Positions 26,339 to 35,296 of a stretch of 64,000 bases of DNA are shown here, piece after piece. Both the position numbers and the translations under genes were made by a program. The first letter of the stretch is position 1. Each line of letters opens with the position of its first letter. The stretch covers positions 1-64,000 of the forward strand of contig CAKUMO010000013.1 of assembly GCA_934667815.1 (NCBI GenBank). Direction: 5' to 3'. This DNA comes from an uncultured Oscillospiraceae bacterium (lineage in GTDB: Bacteria; Bacillota; Clostridia; Oscillospirales; Oscillospiraceae). Below the pieces are notes generated by a model. The model worked only from the letters and a program-made list of their open reading frames with translations, did not search any database and was not told the DNA's origin.

Positions 26339-27460
26339 ATGAGTGTAAGCATCAACATTGAAAATGCGGTCAAGAAATTCGGAGAAAACACCATCATTCC
26401 GGATCTGACCCTCCATGTGCGCGAGGGCGAGTTCTTTACGCTGCTCGGGCCGTCCGGCTGCGGCAAAACGACGCTGCTGCGCATGATCGCAGGCTTCAAC
26501 ACGATCGAGGGCGGCGACTTCCGCTTCAATGACAAGCGCATCAACGACATTGATCCGGCTAAGCGCAATATCGGCATGGTCTTTCAGAACTACGCCATCT
26601 TCCCGCATTTGAGCGTGCGCAAGAACGTGGAATTCGGTCTGCAGAACCGCAAGCTGCCCAAGGCCGAGGTGGCAAAGCGCGCCGACAAGTTCATGAAGCT
26701 CGTCCATGTGGACGAATATGCCGACCGCATGCCCGACCGCCTTTCCGGCGGCCAGCAGCAGCGTGTCGCGCTGGCGCGTGCGCTTTGCATCCAGCCGGAC
26801 GTGCTGCTGATGGACGAGCCGCTGAGCAACCTCGATGCCAAGCTGCGCGTGGAGATGCGCAGTGTCATCAAGCAGATTCAGCACGAGGTCGGCATCACGA
26901 CCGTCTATGTCACGCACGATCAGGAGGAGGCCATGGCCGTCTCCGATCGTATCGCGGTCATGAGTCAGGGCGTCATCCAGCACATCGGCACGCCGAAGGA
27001 CATCTACCAGCGCCCGGCCAACACCTTCGTTGCGACCTTCATCGGCCGGACGAACCTCTTTACCGGCACGCTGCTCACGGACGGCGAGACCTGCCGCATT
27101 CGCTTCGAGAACGGCCACACCGTCGAGATGAAGAACATCCGCCCGGAGATGCGGCACGAGCAGAAGGTTATCATTTCTATCCGTCCGGAGGAATTTGCCG
27201 TCTGCGACGCGGGCGAAGAGGGCATGAAAGCCGAGGTCACCGATCACATCTTCCTCGGCCTGAACACGCACTACACCGTGAAGATCGGGGAGCAGGAGGC
27301 CGACATCATTCAGGAATCCTCCATTGACTCCATCATTCCCAAGGGCAGCATCGTCTCCCTGAAGATCAAGACCGACAAGATCAACGTTTTCACCGAGGAC
27401 GGCAGCGAGAATCTGCTCACGGGCGTCCACGACGACAAGGTAACGGAGGCTGCGAAATGA
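26339..27460 (+). CDS. ABC transporter ATP-binding protein, FbpC/AfuC-like
   Basis: A 373-residue ATPase. Walker A GPSGCGKTT (37-45), Q-loop Q83, signature LSGGQQQR (135-142), Walker B VLLMDE (155-160) and the switch His in VYVTHDQEEA are all intact. The C-terminal about 130 residues form an OB/TOBE regulatory domain (ISIRPEEFAV). Sequence and context (fused double permease, family-1 binding protein) place it with Fe3+/hexose-phosphate/2-aminoethylphosphonate-type importers rather than with CUT1 sugar importers. GGAGG lies 6 nt before the ATG at 26339; the frame is open further upstream but without a start site. The stop overlaps the permease by 4 nt. Confidence 0.88.
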   Translation: MSVSINIENAVKKFGENTIIPDLTLHVREGEFFTLLGPSGCGKTTLLRMIAGFNTIEGGDFRFNDKRINDIDPAKRNIGMVFQNYAIFPHLSVRKNVEFGLQNRKLPKAEVAKRADKFMKLVHVDEYADRMPDRLSGGQQQRVALARALCIQPDVLLMDEPLSNLDAKLRVEMRSVIKQIQHEVGITTVYVTHDQEEAMAVSDRIAVMSQGVIQHIGTPKDIYQRPANTFVATFIGRTNLFTGTLLTDGETCRIRFENGHTVEMKNIRPEMRHEQKVIISIRPEEFAVCDAGEEGMKAEVTDHIFLGLNTHYTVKIGEQEADIIQESSIDSIIPKGSIVSLKIKTDKINVFTEDGSENLLTGVHDDKVTEAAK

Positions 27461-29106
27461 GACAGCGGCGTAAATTTGAGATCTGGTCTGTGATCTCCAT
27501 TCTCCTGCTGGCCTGCTTCCTGCTGTTCTTTGTCTATCCCATCTGCACGCTGCTGCGGCAGGCGTTTGTCAACGAGGGCGGCAAGTTCACCATGGAGAAT
27601 TTTGTCAAGTTCTTCAGCAAAAAGTATTATTACGGAACGATCCTGAACAGCTTCAAGGTGTCCATCTGCGTCACGATCGTTTCGCTCATCATCGGTATCG
27701 TTTTTTCCTATTTCTATTCCTTCTTCCGCCTCAAGGGCGCAAAGTTCCTGCTCGTGGCGAGCATTCTGTGCTGCATGTCTGCGCCCTTCATCGGCGCTTA
27801 TGCGTGGATTCTGCTGCTCGGCCGCTCGGGCGTCATCACGAACTTCCTGAAGCTGCTGGGCATCAACATCGGCAGCATCTACGGCTTCTGGGGAATCCTG
27901 CTCGTGCAGGCCACAAAGCTCTATCCGCTCGTGCTGATCTACATGAACGGCATGTTCCGCAATCTGGACAACAGCCTCATGGAAGCCTCGGCAAACCTTG
28001 GCTGCAAGGGCATCAAGCGCTTTTTCAAGGTCGTGCTGCGGCTGTCCATGCCGACGGTGCTGGCTGCGGCGCTGCTGGTGTTCATGCGCGCCTTTGCCGA
28101 CTTCGGCACGCCGCTCATGATGGGCGAGGGCTACCGCACCTTCACCGTGGAGATCTACAACCAGTTCCTCAGTGAGACCGGCTCGAACTACAACTTTGCT
28201 TCGGCCATCAGTGTCATTGCGGTGCTGCTGACGGCAGTCATTTTCCTGATCCAAAAATTTGCGACCAAGAAATTCAGCTTCACCATGAACGCGCTGCATC
28301 CAGTTGAGAAAAAGGATGCCAAGGGGCTGGGCGGCGTGCTGATGCACATTTTCTGCTACGGTATCGTGGCGATTTCTGCGCTGCCGCAGCTGTACATCAT
28401 CTACGTCTCCTTCCGCAACTCCGTCAACGGCGTGTTCCAGGAGGGCTATTCGCTGGCAAACTACCGCGAGGCCATCGACAAGCTTCTGCTGCGCGCCACG
28501 GGCAACACGGTCATCGTGGGCGTGCTGGCGCTGGCAGGTATCATTCTGCTGGCCATCATGATTTCCTATCTGACGGTACGCCGCCCGAGCATCCTCAACC
28601 ACACGATCGACACCGTCTCCATGCTGCCCTACATCATGCCCGGCTCGGTCATCGCCATTGCGCTGCTGTCCACCTTCAGCCGCAAGCCGCTCGTTCTGAC
28701 CGGCACGCTTGCGATCATGATCATCGCGGTTATCATCCGCCGCCTGCCTTATACCACGCGTTCGGCTACGGCCACGCTCATTCAGATCCCCATGAGCATT
28801 GAGGAAGCGTCCATTTCTCTCGGTGCGTCGAAGATGAAAACCTTCTTCCGCATCACGGTGCCGATGATGTCCAGCGGCATTGTCTCCGGCGCGATCCTGA
28901 GCTGGGTCTCCATCGTCACAGAGGTCTCCAGCGCGGTCATTCTGTACAACAACCGCTCCATCACGCTTACGGTCGGCACCTATTCGGCCATCTCGCGCGG
29001 CAACTTCGGCGCGGCTGCGGCCTTTGCAACAGTCACGACGGTTCTGACGGCGCTGTCTCTCGTTGTCTATATGCGCGTGACGAAGTCCGAAAACATCGAG
29101 CTGTGA
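27457..29106 (+). CDS. ABC transporter permease with two fused halves, FbpB/AfuB-like
   Basis: A 549-residue membrane protein containing two consecutive permease domains in one chain. The first EAA loop is at about residue 175 (EASANLGCKGIKRFFKVVLRLS) and the second at about residue 450 (EASISLGASKMKTFFRITVPMM). About twelve hydrophobic segments are seen. One such protein provides the whole membrane pore, which is typical for the Fe3+/hexose-phosphate family. Translationally coupled to the ATPase. No terminator separates it from the binding protein. Confidence 0.88.
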   Translation: MRQRRKFEIWSVISILLLACFLLFFVYPICTLLRQAFVNEGGKFTMENFVKFFSKKYYYGTILNSFKVSICVTIVSLIIGIVFSYFYSFFRLKGAKFLLVASILCCMSAPFIGAYAWILLLGRSGVITNFLKLLGINIGSIYGFWGILLVQATKLYPLVLIYMNGMFRNLDNSLMEASANLGCKGIKRFFKVVLRLSMPTVLAAALLVFMRAFADFGTPLMMGEGYRTFTVEIYNQFLSETGSNYNFASAISVIAVLLTAVIFLIQKFATKKFSFTMNALHPVEKKDAKGLGGVLMHIFCYGIVAISALPQLYIIYVSFRNSVNGVFQEGYSLANYREAIDKLLLRATGNTVIVGVLALAGIILLAIMISYLTVRRPSILNHTIDTVSMLPYIMPGSVIAIALLSTFSRKPLVLTGTLAIMIIAVIIRRLPYTTRSATATLIQIPMSIEEASISLGASKMKTFFRITVPMMSSGIVSGAILSWVSIVTEVSSAVILYNNRSITLTVGTYSAISRGNFGAAAAFATVTTVLTALSLVVYMRVTKSENIEL

Positions 29107-29169
29107 CGCGCTGCGGAGATTTTCCACCCAATCCAGTGTATATAGCATCGTAAGATGTTGTATAAATCC

Positions 29170-29192
29170 GGCGCCGTGAGAAGGACGGCGCC
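29170..29192 (+). promoter_or_regulatory. Intercistronic hairpin between permease and binding protein
   Basis: GGCGCCGT and ACGGCGCC (8-bp perfect stem, 7-nt loop) lie in the 117-nt gap. No T-run follows, so it looks like an mRNA processing or stabilising hairpin that would raise binding-protein over permease output, not a full terminator. Confidence 0.55.
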
Positions 29193-29223
29193 AATCAAAA
29201 ATCCGAAAAGGAGAAGAACGAAA

Positions 29224-30327
29224 ATGAAAAAACTGCTCGCAATCCTTCTGTCCCTGGCAATGCTGGCCTGCCTGTTTGCAGGCTGCGCAGGACAGGAAGA
29301 ACCCACCCCTTCCAGCGAAGCTCCTTCCAGCGAAGCTCCCTCCTCTGAGGCTCCCTCCGAGGACAAGCCCGAAGATCTGTCCGGCACCCTGGTCGTCTAT
29401 TCCACCCAGACCGATGCCGACCACGAAGTGTTCCTGAAGATCTTCAACGAGAAGTATCCGAATGTCAAGGTCGAATTCACCAACGACTCTCTCGGCGCTC
29501 TGATTGCCCGTGTCAAGGCCGAGAAGGAAAACCCGCAGGCTGACGTCATCTTCGGCGGTCTGTCCCAGTCCGACGGCGATGCCTATGCCGATCTGCTCGA
29601 GCCGTACAAGGCTGCCTATGCTGCCGACTGCGGCATTCAGGACGGCAACGACCGTTACACCTACTTCACCTATCAGTATGTCTGCCTGATCGTCAACAAC
29701 GACCTGCTCAAGGAGCTGGGCGTTGAGGTCAAGGGCTACGAAGATCTGCTCCAGCCCGAGCTGGCCGGCAAGATCATGCTCGCCGATCCGGGCGCTTCCT
29801 CCTCCGCATGGCGTCAGCTCCAGACCATGCTGGCCGTCACCGGCGACAAGTTCGGCGACGAGAAGTCTTGGGAATACTGCAAGAAGCTCATGGAGAACTG
29901 TCAGGGCGTCAGCACCAACAGCTCCTCCACCGTTTACAAGAGCGTTTACAACGGCGAGTATGCCGTCGGTCTGACCTATGATAACGGCGCGATCTCCCTG
30001 CTCATGAGCGGCGCGGACAATTGCAGCATCGTTTGGCCGAAGGAAGGCAACACCGTCTGCGGCTTTGCCTCTGCCATGATCAAGAACTGCCCGCATCCGG
30101 AGCTTGCCAAGGCTTTCCTTGATGTTCTGTCCTCTGCGGAGTTCCAGCTTGCCCGTGAAAAGGTCGCCGGCTCCCGCGGCTCCAACACCACCTACACCAA
30201 CGATGAATCCTTCTTCCCGGCTGACATCGACAAGAGCGTTGTCGCGCTCGACTTTGCCGAGCTGGCCAACGAGAAGGAAGGCCTCATCAACCACTGGGTT
30301 GACCTGTGGGCCGAGGTCAACAGCTAA
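29224..30327 (+). CDS. Solute-binding lipoprotein, FbpA/AfuA-like
   Basis: A 367-residue lipoprotein with lipobox LFAGC and a linker made of repeated Ser-Ser-Glu-Ala-Pro units. The fold is that of the FbpA/AfuA class (LVVYSTQTDADHEVFLKIF, ADVIFGGLSQSDGDAYADL, GKIMLADPGASSSAWRQL). FbpA iron binding uses adjacent tyrosines; the matching region here is VGLTYDNG with a single Tyr, which argues against Fe3+. Together with the DeoR regulator, epimerase and dehydrogenase nearby, an organic anion such as a sugar phosphate is the better guess. AAAGGAGAAG precedes the ATG. Third gene of the importer. Confidence 0.82.
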   Translation: MKKLLAILLSLAMLACLFAGCAGQEEPTPSSEAPSSEAPSSEAPSEDKPEDLSGTLVVYSTQTDADHEVFLKIFNEKYPNVKVEFTNDSLGALIARVKAEKENPQADVIFGGLSQSDGDAYADLLEPYKAAYAADCGIQDGNDRYTYFTYQYVCLIVNNDLLKELGVEVKGYEDLLQPELAGKIMLADPGASSSAWRQLQTMLAVTGDKFGDEKSWEYCKKLMENCQGVSTNSSSTVYKSVYNGEYAVGLTYDNGAISLLMSGADNCSIVWPKEGNTVCGFASAMIKNCPHPELAKAFLDVLSSAEFQLAREKVAGSRGSNTTYTNDESFFPADIDKSVVALDFAELANEKEGLINHWVDLWAEVNS

Positions 30328-30412
30328 GTTCCTAAGGAAACTCCGAATCAACCGTCAGCTCTTGTCGATTGAATCAGAGCTTCCCTCATAAAACAAATCC
30401 GGCTTGCCCCCG

Positions 30413-30448
30413 AAGGGCGGTGGGCGTCCTGTCCACCGCCCTTCTTTT
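30413..30448 (+). terminator. Terminator of the FbpABC/AfuABC-type importer
   Basis: Stem AAGGGCGGTGG / CCACCGCCCTT with a 9-nt loop followed by CTTTT. Confidence 0.85.
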
Positions 30449-30492
30449 CTACGCGATGCACATTTTCTTGAATTTTTGAAAGGAGAAAATCC

Positions 30493-33400
30493 ATGAAACA
30501 CACCGCGAAACGCCTTTTGAGCCTGCTTTTGGCCGTGGCACTGTGCGCCGGACTGATTTTTGTGACCGCTGCGCCCGCCTCCGCCGAGGAGTTGCCTGCC
30601 GAGGGCACACTGGCTCGTAATGTGCTGGACAACTGCGAATATACCCTTGATCTCGGAAGCTGGTCGAGCGTCGCCTCCGAAGGCGGCGCGGGGCATTTGC
30701 AGGGCATCTGCACCGATGACGAGGGCAATTATCTCTATGCCTCGTTTACCAATATGCTCGTCAAGGTCGATATGAGGACCGGAAAAATCGCCGGTACTGT
30801 GACCGGCCTTGCCGCCGGCTCCATTTCCAGCGGCGCACATATCGGCGACATCTGCTACTACGACGGCAAGATCTACGGCTCTCTGGAATACAAGGCCTCG
30901 GAGCGCTGGTATATCTGCGTTTTCGACGGCGACAAGATCACCGAAATGGACATGCCCTACACGACGCCCGGCGTGATGTACGGCCTGTACGTCCCGCAGG
31001 TCGGTGACGACTTCAAAAACGAGCTGACTGCGGGCGAGCACAACAACAATGCTGACTCCATGGGCCACCGCTACGGCACCGGCGGCATCGACGGCATCAC
31101 CTTCGGCACCCTTCCCGGCCGCGGCTACGATACCGACGGCGACGGCGTGCGCGACATTTCCACCGGCGACAAGCGCTATATGATCGTCACCTACGGCCCC
31201 TACGGCAATGCCAAGCGCTATGACAATGAAAACTTCGTGTTCCTGGTTTTCGATCCGGAGGATATTACCGCAGACAATCTGCGCCCCTTCACCGAGGGTC
31301 TGCTCACGCAGGATTATACCGAAAATCAAAAGCTCTTTTATAAGCACAAGCTGTTCTGCTATGCGGGTAACCAGACCTACGGTGTGCAGCAGCTCGAATA
31401 TGACGAGGACACGGGCGACCTGTGGATGGAATGCTACGACCGTCCCTCCGGTACGGAATTCCCCAACCTGAGCCGCTATGTCATTGACGGTTCCGTGCCG
31501 CTTTATATGGATACCGTTGAGGTCGGCCAAAGCGTGACCGCCGACGCGAACGGTTTTGTCACCAAGGAGGCCGCGCATGCCACGGCGGCCTGCTATACTG
31601 ACTACGAGGATGCCGACGGCGACGGCAACACCGCCGAGCAGGAGACCGGCTGGCACATGACGCTCAAGTGCCTGTGCGGCAACGGCAAGACTCTGCAAAA
31701 CGATCACACGGCCACGGTCTATGGCGCGACCGGCTACGCCTGCAAGGTCTGCGGCGGCGGCTCGCAATTCTCCACCGGTCTGCGCTCTTTGGGCAACGGC
31801 TACTTCTATGGCGCGGCCAGCGGCTCCGAGCAGAAGAACGGCAGGACCTATCAGTGGGGCACGGCCAGCCTTTACAAGCTCGACCGCAGGACTTACAGCT
31901 TCAATAAGGTTACTGCGGCTGCCCGCCTGCTCATGAGCTACACCATGGACGCTGCCGACACCTATGAAAAGGACGGAAAGGTCTATCTGAAGGACGTCAG
32001 CGGACACGGCTATGACGCGCTCGTCGAGGGCACCTATGCCGCGACCGGCCAGAGCGGGAAGGAAAACACCGCGCTCGGCTTCCGCGGCGACCAGTATGGC
32101 GCGGTGCTCGACCGTGTGGCCGTCACGGCCGAGGGCATGCAGTACATCAACGAAAAGGTCGGCGACACCTACTCTTACAGCTTCTGGCTGCACAACGACG
32201 GCGAGATGGATCGCTTCACACCCGTCATCGGCATGTACCGCGACGAGGCGCTGCAAAAAGATCTCTATGATGCCGTGTTTGAGTGGCGTTACCGCACCTC
32301 TCCGGCAGTTACCTCACACATCAACACGAGCAGCCCGTGGTACGGCAAGCTCGTCAATGGCGAGACCTACATCGTCAAGCCCGGCACGAACGGCGGCGAT
32401 GGCTCGACCTATGCCATCGGCAACAGCACTGCCTCGCCCGACGAGGCAGGTATCGGCAAATGGACGCACTGGGTCGTGGTCAAGAGCGGCACGAGCGTCG
32501 CAATCTATCAGAACGGCGTGCGGGTAAGCTCCGGAAACGGCGCCAACAACACCAGAGACGACATCCTCAGCGCCTTTGAGATCGGCGGCTATCGCCATCG
32601 CAACTGGATCGACAGCAATGTCCGCACCCGCCTAACCGGTCTGGTGGACGATGTGCGTATCTACGCAGGCGGCCTGACCGCAGACGAGGTCACGGCGCTC
32701 TATCAGGGCGGCGCGGCTGACGGTGATGCGACCGGCACCGGCGCAGTCGCGACCAGCGGCGAGCGCACATTTGCGGATTATACCGGCAAGACACTCGCGG
32801 AGCAGAAGGCGCCTATCGTCTATCTGCGCATGGACGAGACCGGCATCGTCAAGGATTACAGCGGAAACGGCATCGATGCGGAAGCAACGGATTATGTGAC
32901 CAAGACCGCCAACAAATCCGCGCAGGAAAACCGCGCGCTCTACTTCGACGGCCGCAGCCATGTCGAGCAGACCAAGCTCTCGCTCTCCAAGGAAAACACC
33001 GCGTGGCTCTCTGCACAGATCAATGCCACGGGCAAAATGACCGTCAGCTTCTGGATGAATGCGGATTTTGAAAACAGCCACAGAATGTCCATTCTGGGCA
33101 TTTACGACAAGTCCGGCCGCCCGATGGGCACATTTGAGACGCGCGGCACGCTGGGGCAGGACGTCTGGATGGACGGCCGCTTTGCCATCGCCTTCACCGC
33201 GGCCAAGCCTTACGGCGGCAGCGGCGTGATCGACGAAAAGACCTATGAGCAGCTTGCCGTTACGGCCACAACGCCCACCTACGACAACGAGTTTGACAAC
33301 CGCAACGATAAGCACTACGGCGACAAGCAGATCGACACGTGGTATCACATTGTTGGAGAGCTGGACAGCACCACGAACAAGCTGCGTCTATATCTCAACG

Positions 33401-34626
33401 GCGCACTGGTGCAGGAGATCGATATTGCAGCGGGTACGCTGGGCGAGATCGGTTATTTCCTGGTCGGCCAGCCCGCCGGGCGCTACTATCAGTATGAGAA
33501 CGCCTCCAACGGCTCCGAAAATGGCGACAAGAATGGCCGTCAGGGTTGGGCGATGCGCGACGGCTTCGTCGGCACTGTCGATGAGATCAAGGTTTACAAC
33601 ACCATTCTCTCCGCGGACGAGGTCAAGGCTCTTTATGACACTTCCGTTGAGGGGCACACTCTGAGCGCTGTGGCAGAAAAGCCTGCGACCTGCACCGAGA
33701 CCGGCGTAAAGGCGCACTGGAAGTGCGACGAGTGCGGCAAGCTGTTCACGGATGCAAATGCTCTGCATGAGACGACCGAGGCTAAACTCGTCATTGAGGC
33801 CAAGGGTCATAAGCTGACCGAGGTCAAGGGAGCTCCCGCGACCTGCACCGAGGCCGGCAAGAAAGCCTATTGGAAGTGCTCCGTCTGCCAGAAGATTTTC
33901 TCCGATGCCGAGGGCAAAAACGAGACGACCGAGGCCGAACTCGTGATTCCCGCCAACGGTCACAAGCTGACCGAGGTCAAGGAGGTTCCTGCAACCTGCA
34001 CCGAGACCGGTAAGAAGGCCTATTGGAAGTGCTCCGTCTGCCAGAGGATTTTCTCCGATGCCGAGGGCAAGAACGAGACGACCGAGGCTGAACTCATCAT
34101 CCCGGCTGCCGGCCACGACTTCACCGTCAAGACCGTCAGCGAAAAGACCCTGCGCTCCGCTGCGACCTATGCGGAAAAGGCGACCTACTGGTACACCTGC
34201 TCCGTCTGTGGCGCGCTGAGCGACACGCTGCACTTCGAGGACGGTGAGGTGCTCAAGCACGAGATCAAGGGCGACGAAAGCTGGATGAAGGGCACAAAGA
34301 CCGGCGTGACGATCACCGTGGACGACGAGTCCGTCACCGGCGTACAGATCGACGGAAAGGCGCTCTCTGACGCGGACTACACGCTCAAGGGCAAGAAGCT
34401 CACAATCAAGGCCGAAGTGCTCGAGAAGCTGTCCGTCGGCAAGCACACCGTGACCGTTACGTTTGAGGCCGGTTCCGCCGACTGCAACCTCACGGTCAAG
34501 GTCAAGCCTGCCACGCCCACGACCGGCGACAGCGGCAATCTGCTTGCGTTCGTGATTCTGGGCTTCAGTGCTGCCGGTGCGGCTGCTCTGACGCTCCTTG
34601 CACAGAAACGCAGAAAGACCAACTAA
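30493..34626 (+). CDS. Giant anchored surface protein with propeller-like, LamG-like and Cys-rich repeats
   Basis: A 1377-residue secreted protein. Signal peptide (cleavage near ASA-EE). Residues about 40-340 look like a beta-propeller (LQGICTDDEGNYLYASF, HIGDICYYDGKIYGSLEY). A Cys cluster CLCGN...CKVCGGG follows at about 395-420. Two LamG-like concanavalin domains lie at about 480-735 and 775-1050 (LLMSYTMDAADTYEKDG; APIVYLRMDETGIVKDYSG). Three tandem Cys repeats of about 48 residues (TCTE-x-G-x-KA-x-WKC-x2-C) span 1060-1210, then a degenerate fourth, an Ig/X2-like domain (about 1275-1340) and an anchor with P-T-T-G-D-S, helix and KRRKTN. The role is probably adhesion or glycan binding. AAAGGAG lies 8 nt before the ATG. 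No promoter was seen in the 45 nt between the upstream terminator and this gene. Confidence 0.82.
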   Translation: MKHTAKRLLSLLLAVALCAGLIFVTAAPASAEELPAEGTLARNVLDNCEYTLDLGSWSSVASEGGAGHLQGICTDDEGNYLYASFTNMLVKVDMRTGKIAGTVTGLAAGSISSGAHIGDICYYDGKIYGSLEYKASERWYICVFDGDKITEMDMPYTTPGVMYGLYVPQVGDDFKNELTAGEHNNNADSMGHRYGTGGIDGITFGTLPGRGYDTDGDGVRDISTGDKRYMIVTYGPYGNAKRYDNENFVFLVFDPEDITADNLRPFTEGLLTQDYTENQKLFYKHKLFCYAGNQTYGVQQLEYDEDTGDLWMECYDRPSGTEFPNLSRYVIDGSVPLYMDTVEVGQSVTADANGFVTKEAAHATAACYTDYEDADGDGNTAEQETGWHMTLKCLCGNGKTLQNDHTATVYGATGYACKVCGGGSQFSTGLRSLGNGYFYGAASGSEQKNGRTYQWGTASLYKLDRRTYSFNKVTAAARLLMSYTMDAADTYEKDGKVYLKDVSGHGYDALVEGTYAATGQSGKENTALGFRGDQYGAVLDRVAVTAEGMQYINEKVGDTYSYSFWLHNDGEMDRFTPVIGMYRDEALQKDLYDAVFEWRYRTSPAVTSHINTSSPWYGKLVNGETYIVKPGTNGGDGSTYAIGNSTASPDEAGIGKWTHWVVVKSGTSVAIYQNGVRVSSGNGANNTRDDILSAFEIGGYRHRNWIDSNVRTRLTGLVDDVRIYAGGLTADEVTALYQGGAADGDATGTGAVATSGERTFADYTGKTLAEQKAPIVYLRMDETGIVKDYSGNGIDAEATDYVTKTANKSAQENRALYFDGRSHVEQTKLSLSKENTAWLSAQINATGKMTVSFWMNADFENSHRMSILGIYDKSGRPMGTFETRGTLGQDVWMDGRFAIAFTAAKPYGGSGVIDEKTYEQLAVTATTPTYDNEFDNRNDKHYGDKQIDTWYHIVGELDSTTNKLRLYLNGALVQEIDIAAGTLGEIGYFLVGQPAGRYYQYENASNGSENGDKNGRQGWAMRDGFVGTVDEIKVYNTILSADEVKALYDTSVEGHTLSAVAEKPATCTETGVKAHWKCDECGKLFTDANALHETTEAKLVIEAKGHKLTEVKGAPATCTEAGKKAYWKCSVCQKIFSDAEGKNETTEAELVIPANGHKLTEVKEVPATCTETGKKAYWKCSVCQRIFSDAEGKNETTEAELIIPAAGHDFTVKTVSEKTLRSAATYAEKATYWYTCSVCGALSDTLHFEDGEVLKHEIKGDESWMKGTKTGVTITVDDESVTGVQIDGKALSDADYTLKGKKLTIKAEVLEKLSVGKHTVTVTFEAGSADCNLTVKVKPATPTTGDSGNLLAFVILGFSAAGAAALTLLAQKRRKTN
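33690..34125 (+). repeat. Tandem Cys-rich coding repeats
   Basis: Three consecutive units of about 141-144 bp encode C-T-E-x-G-x-K-A-x-W-K-C-x2-C modules ending in a G-H pair. The second and third units are nearly identical at the DNA level (around 33838-33978 and 33979-34119), indicating recent duplication. Confidence 0.75.
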
Positions 34627-34641
34627 GCTCCCAATATACAC

Positions 34642-34671
34642 AGCGCCCTGCCGGGTATCCGGCAGGGCGCT
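34642..34671. terminator. Bidirectional terminator, second copy of the repeated hairpin
   Basis: AGCGCCCTGCCGG / CCGGCAGGGCGCT with loop GTAT, between the convergent surface-protein and phosphopantetheinyl-transferase genes. Confidence 0.85.
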
Positions 34672-34696
34672 ATACATTATAATATAATATATAAGC

Positions 34697-35296
34697 TTAT
34701 TCTATCACGACGGTGCTTACATACTCCGCCGTTTTCTCGTGCAGCAGGCGCAAACCGCGAAGCTGCGAAAACAGGCCGCCGGCGTTTGCTGTCTCGATGC
34801 GGCGCAAATCGGTGGCGATGCCTTCGCCGGTGTATTTCAGGTAGGCCTCCTTTGCCGTCCAGAGCGAAAGAAAACGTTCGCTGTCAAACACGCCCTGCGG
34901 GCAGACATACTCCAGTTCGGCCGGGCTGCAAACCCGCGTGGCCAGCGCCGGACGGATTGTGCGCAGCGCCTCCAGATCGGCGCCCACTTCACGCTCTGCA
35001 ACAGCGCAGAGAACGAAATTCCCGGAATGCGAAAGGCTGAAATACAGACCGCTGTCCGGGCACAGGGGTTTCCCGAGCGGTGTATGGGAAAAGTGAAGCT
35101 GCTCCGGCCGCGCACCTGCCTGCATCAAAAGCGTGCGCGCCAGATGGTCGGCACAGATCGTCTGCTTCTGCGATTCCGCGCGGCGCAGACGTTCCACACG
35201 CGCACGTTTTTCCGCATCAAGCTGCATACGCCAGAGAGCAAGCTCTTCCGCCGTGACGGTTCGCAGATCAAGAACGGTGCGAAGCACGGTACTCAT
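34697..35296 (-). CDS. 4'-phosphopantetheinyl transferase, Sfp type
   Basis: A 199-residue cytoplasmic enzyme that attaches the phosphopantetheine arm of coenzyme A to a carrier-protein serine. Family motifs are intact: FSLSHSGNFVLCAV (86-99), the metal-binding VGADLE (D107, E109) and LWTAKEAYLK (E150, K154). Length suits the shorter Sfp/AcpT-like group. Its start lies 29 nt inside the end of the glycosyltransferase gene, so both are co-translated. The locus contains two carrier-protein domains (S597 of the ligase fusion and S37 of the free ACP) that are its likely targets. Confidence 0.92.
   Translation of the reverse strand: MSTVLRTVLDLRTVTAEELALWRMQLDAEKRARVERLRRAESQKQTICADHLARTLLMQAGARPEQLHFSHTPLGKPLCPDSGLYFSLSHSGNFVLCAVAEREVGADLEALRTIRPALATRVCSPAELEYVCPQGVFDSERFLSLWTAKEAYLKYTGEGIATDLRRIETANAGGLFSQLRGLRLLHEKTAEYVSTVVIE

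Noticed and set aside
26339..30327. Iron(III) importer annotation for the FbpABC-like genes
   Set aside because: The binding protein lacks the adjacent tyrosines of FbpA, and the neighbours are sugar-phosphate genes. Kept as an alternative, not the main call.
27310..30351. A 1013-residue open frame opposite the ATPase/permease/binding-protein genes
   Set aside because: Spans three real genes on the other strand including their junctions; no family features.
33690..34125. Regular repeats considered as a CRISPR array
   Set aside because: The repeats are in-frame coding modules of about 141-144 bp with no short repeat/spacer alternation. No CRISPR array was seen elsewhere.
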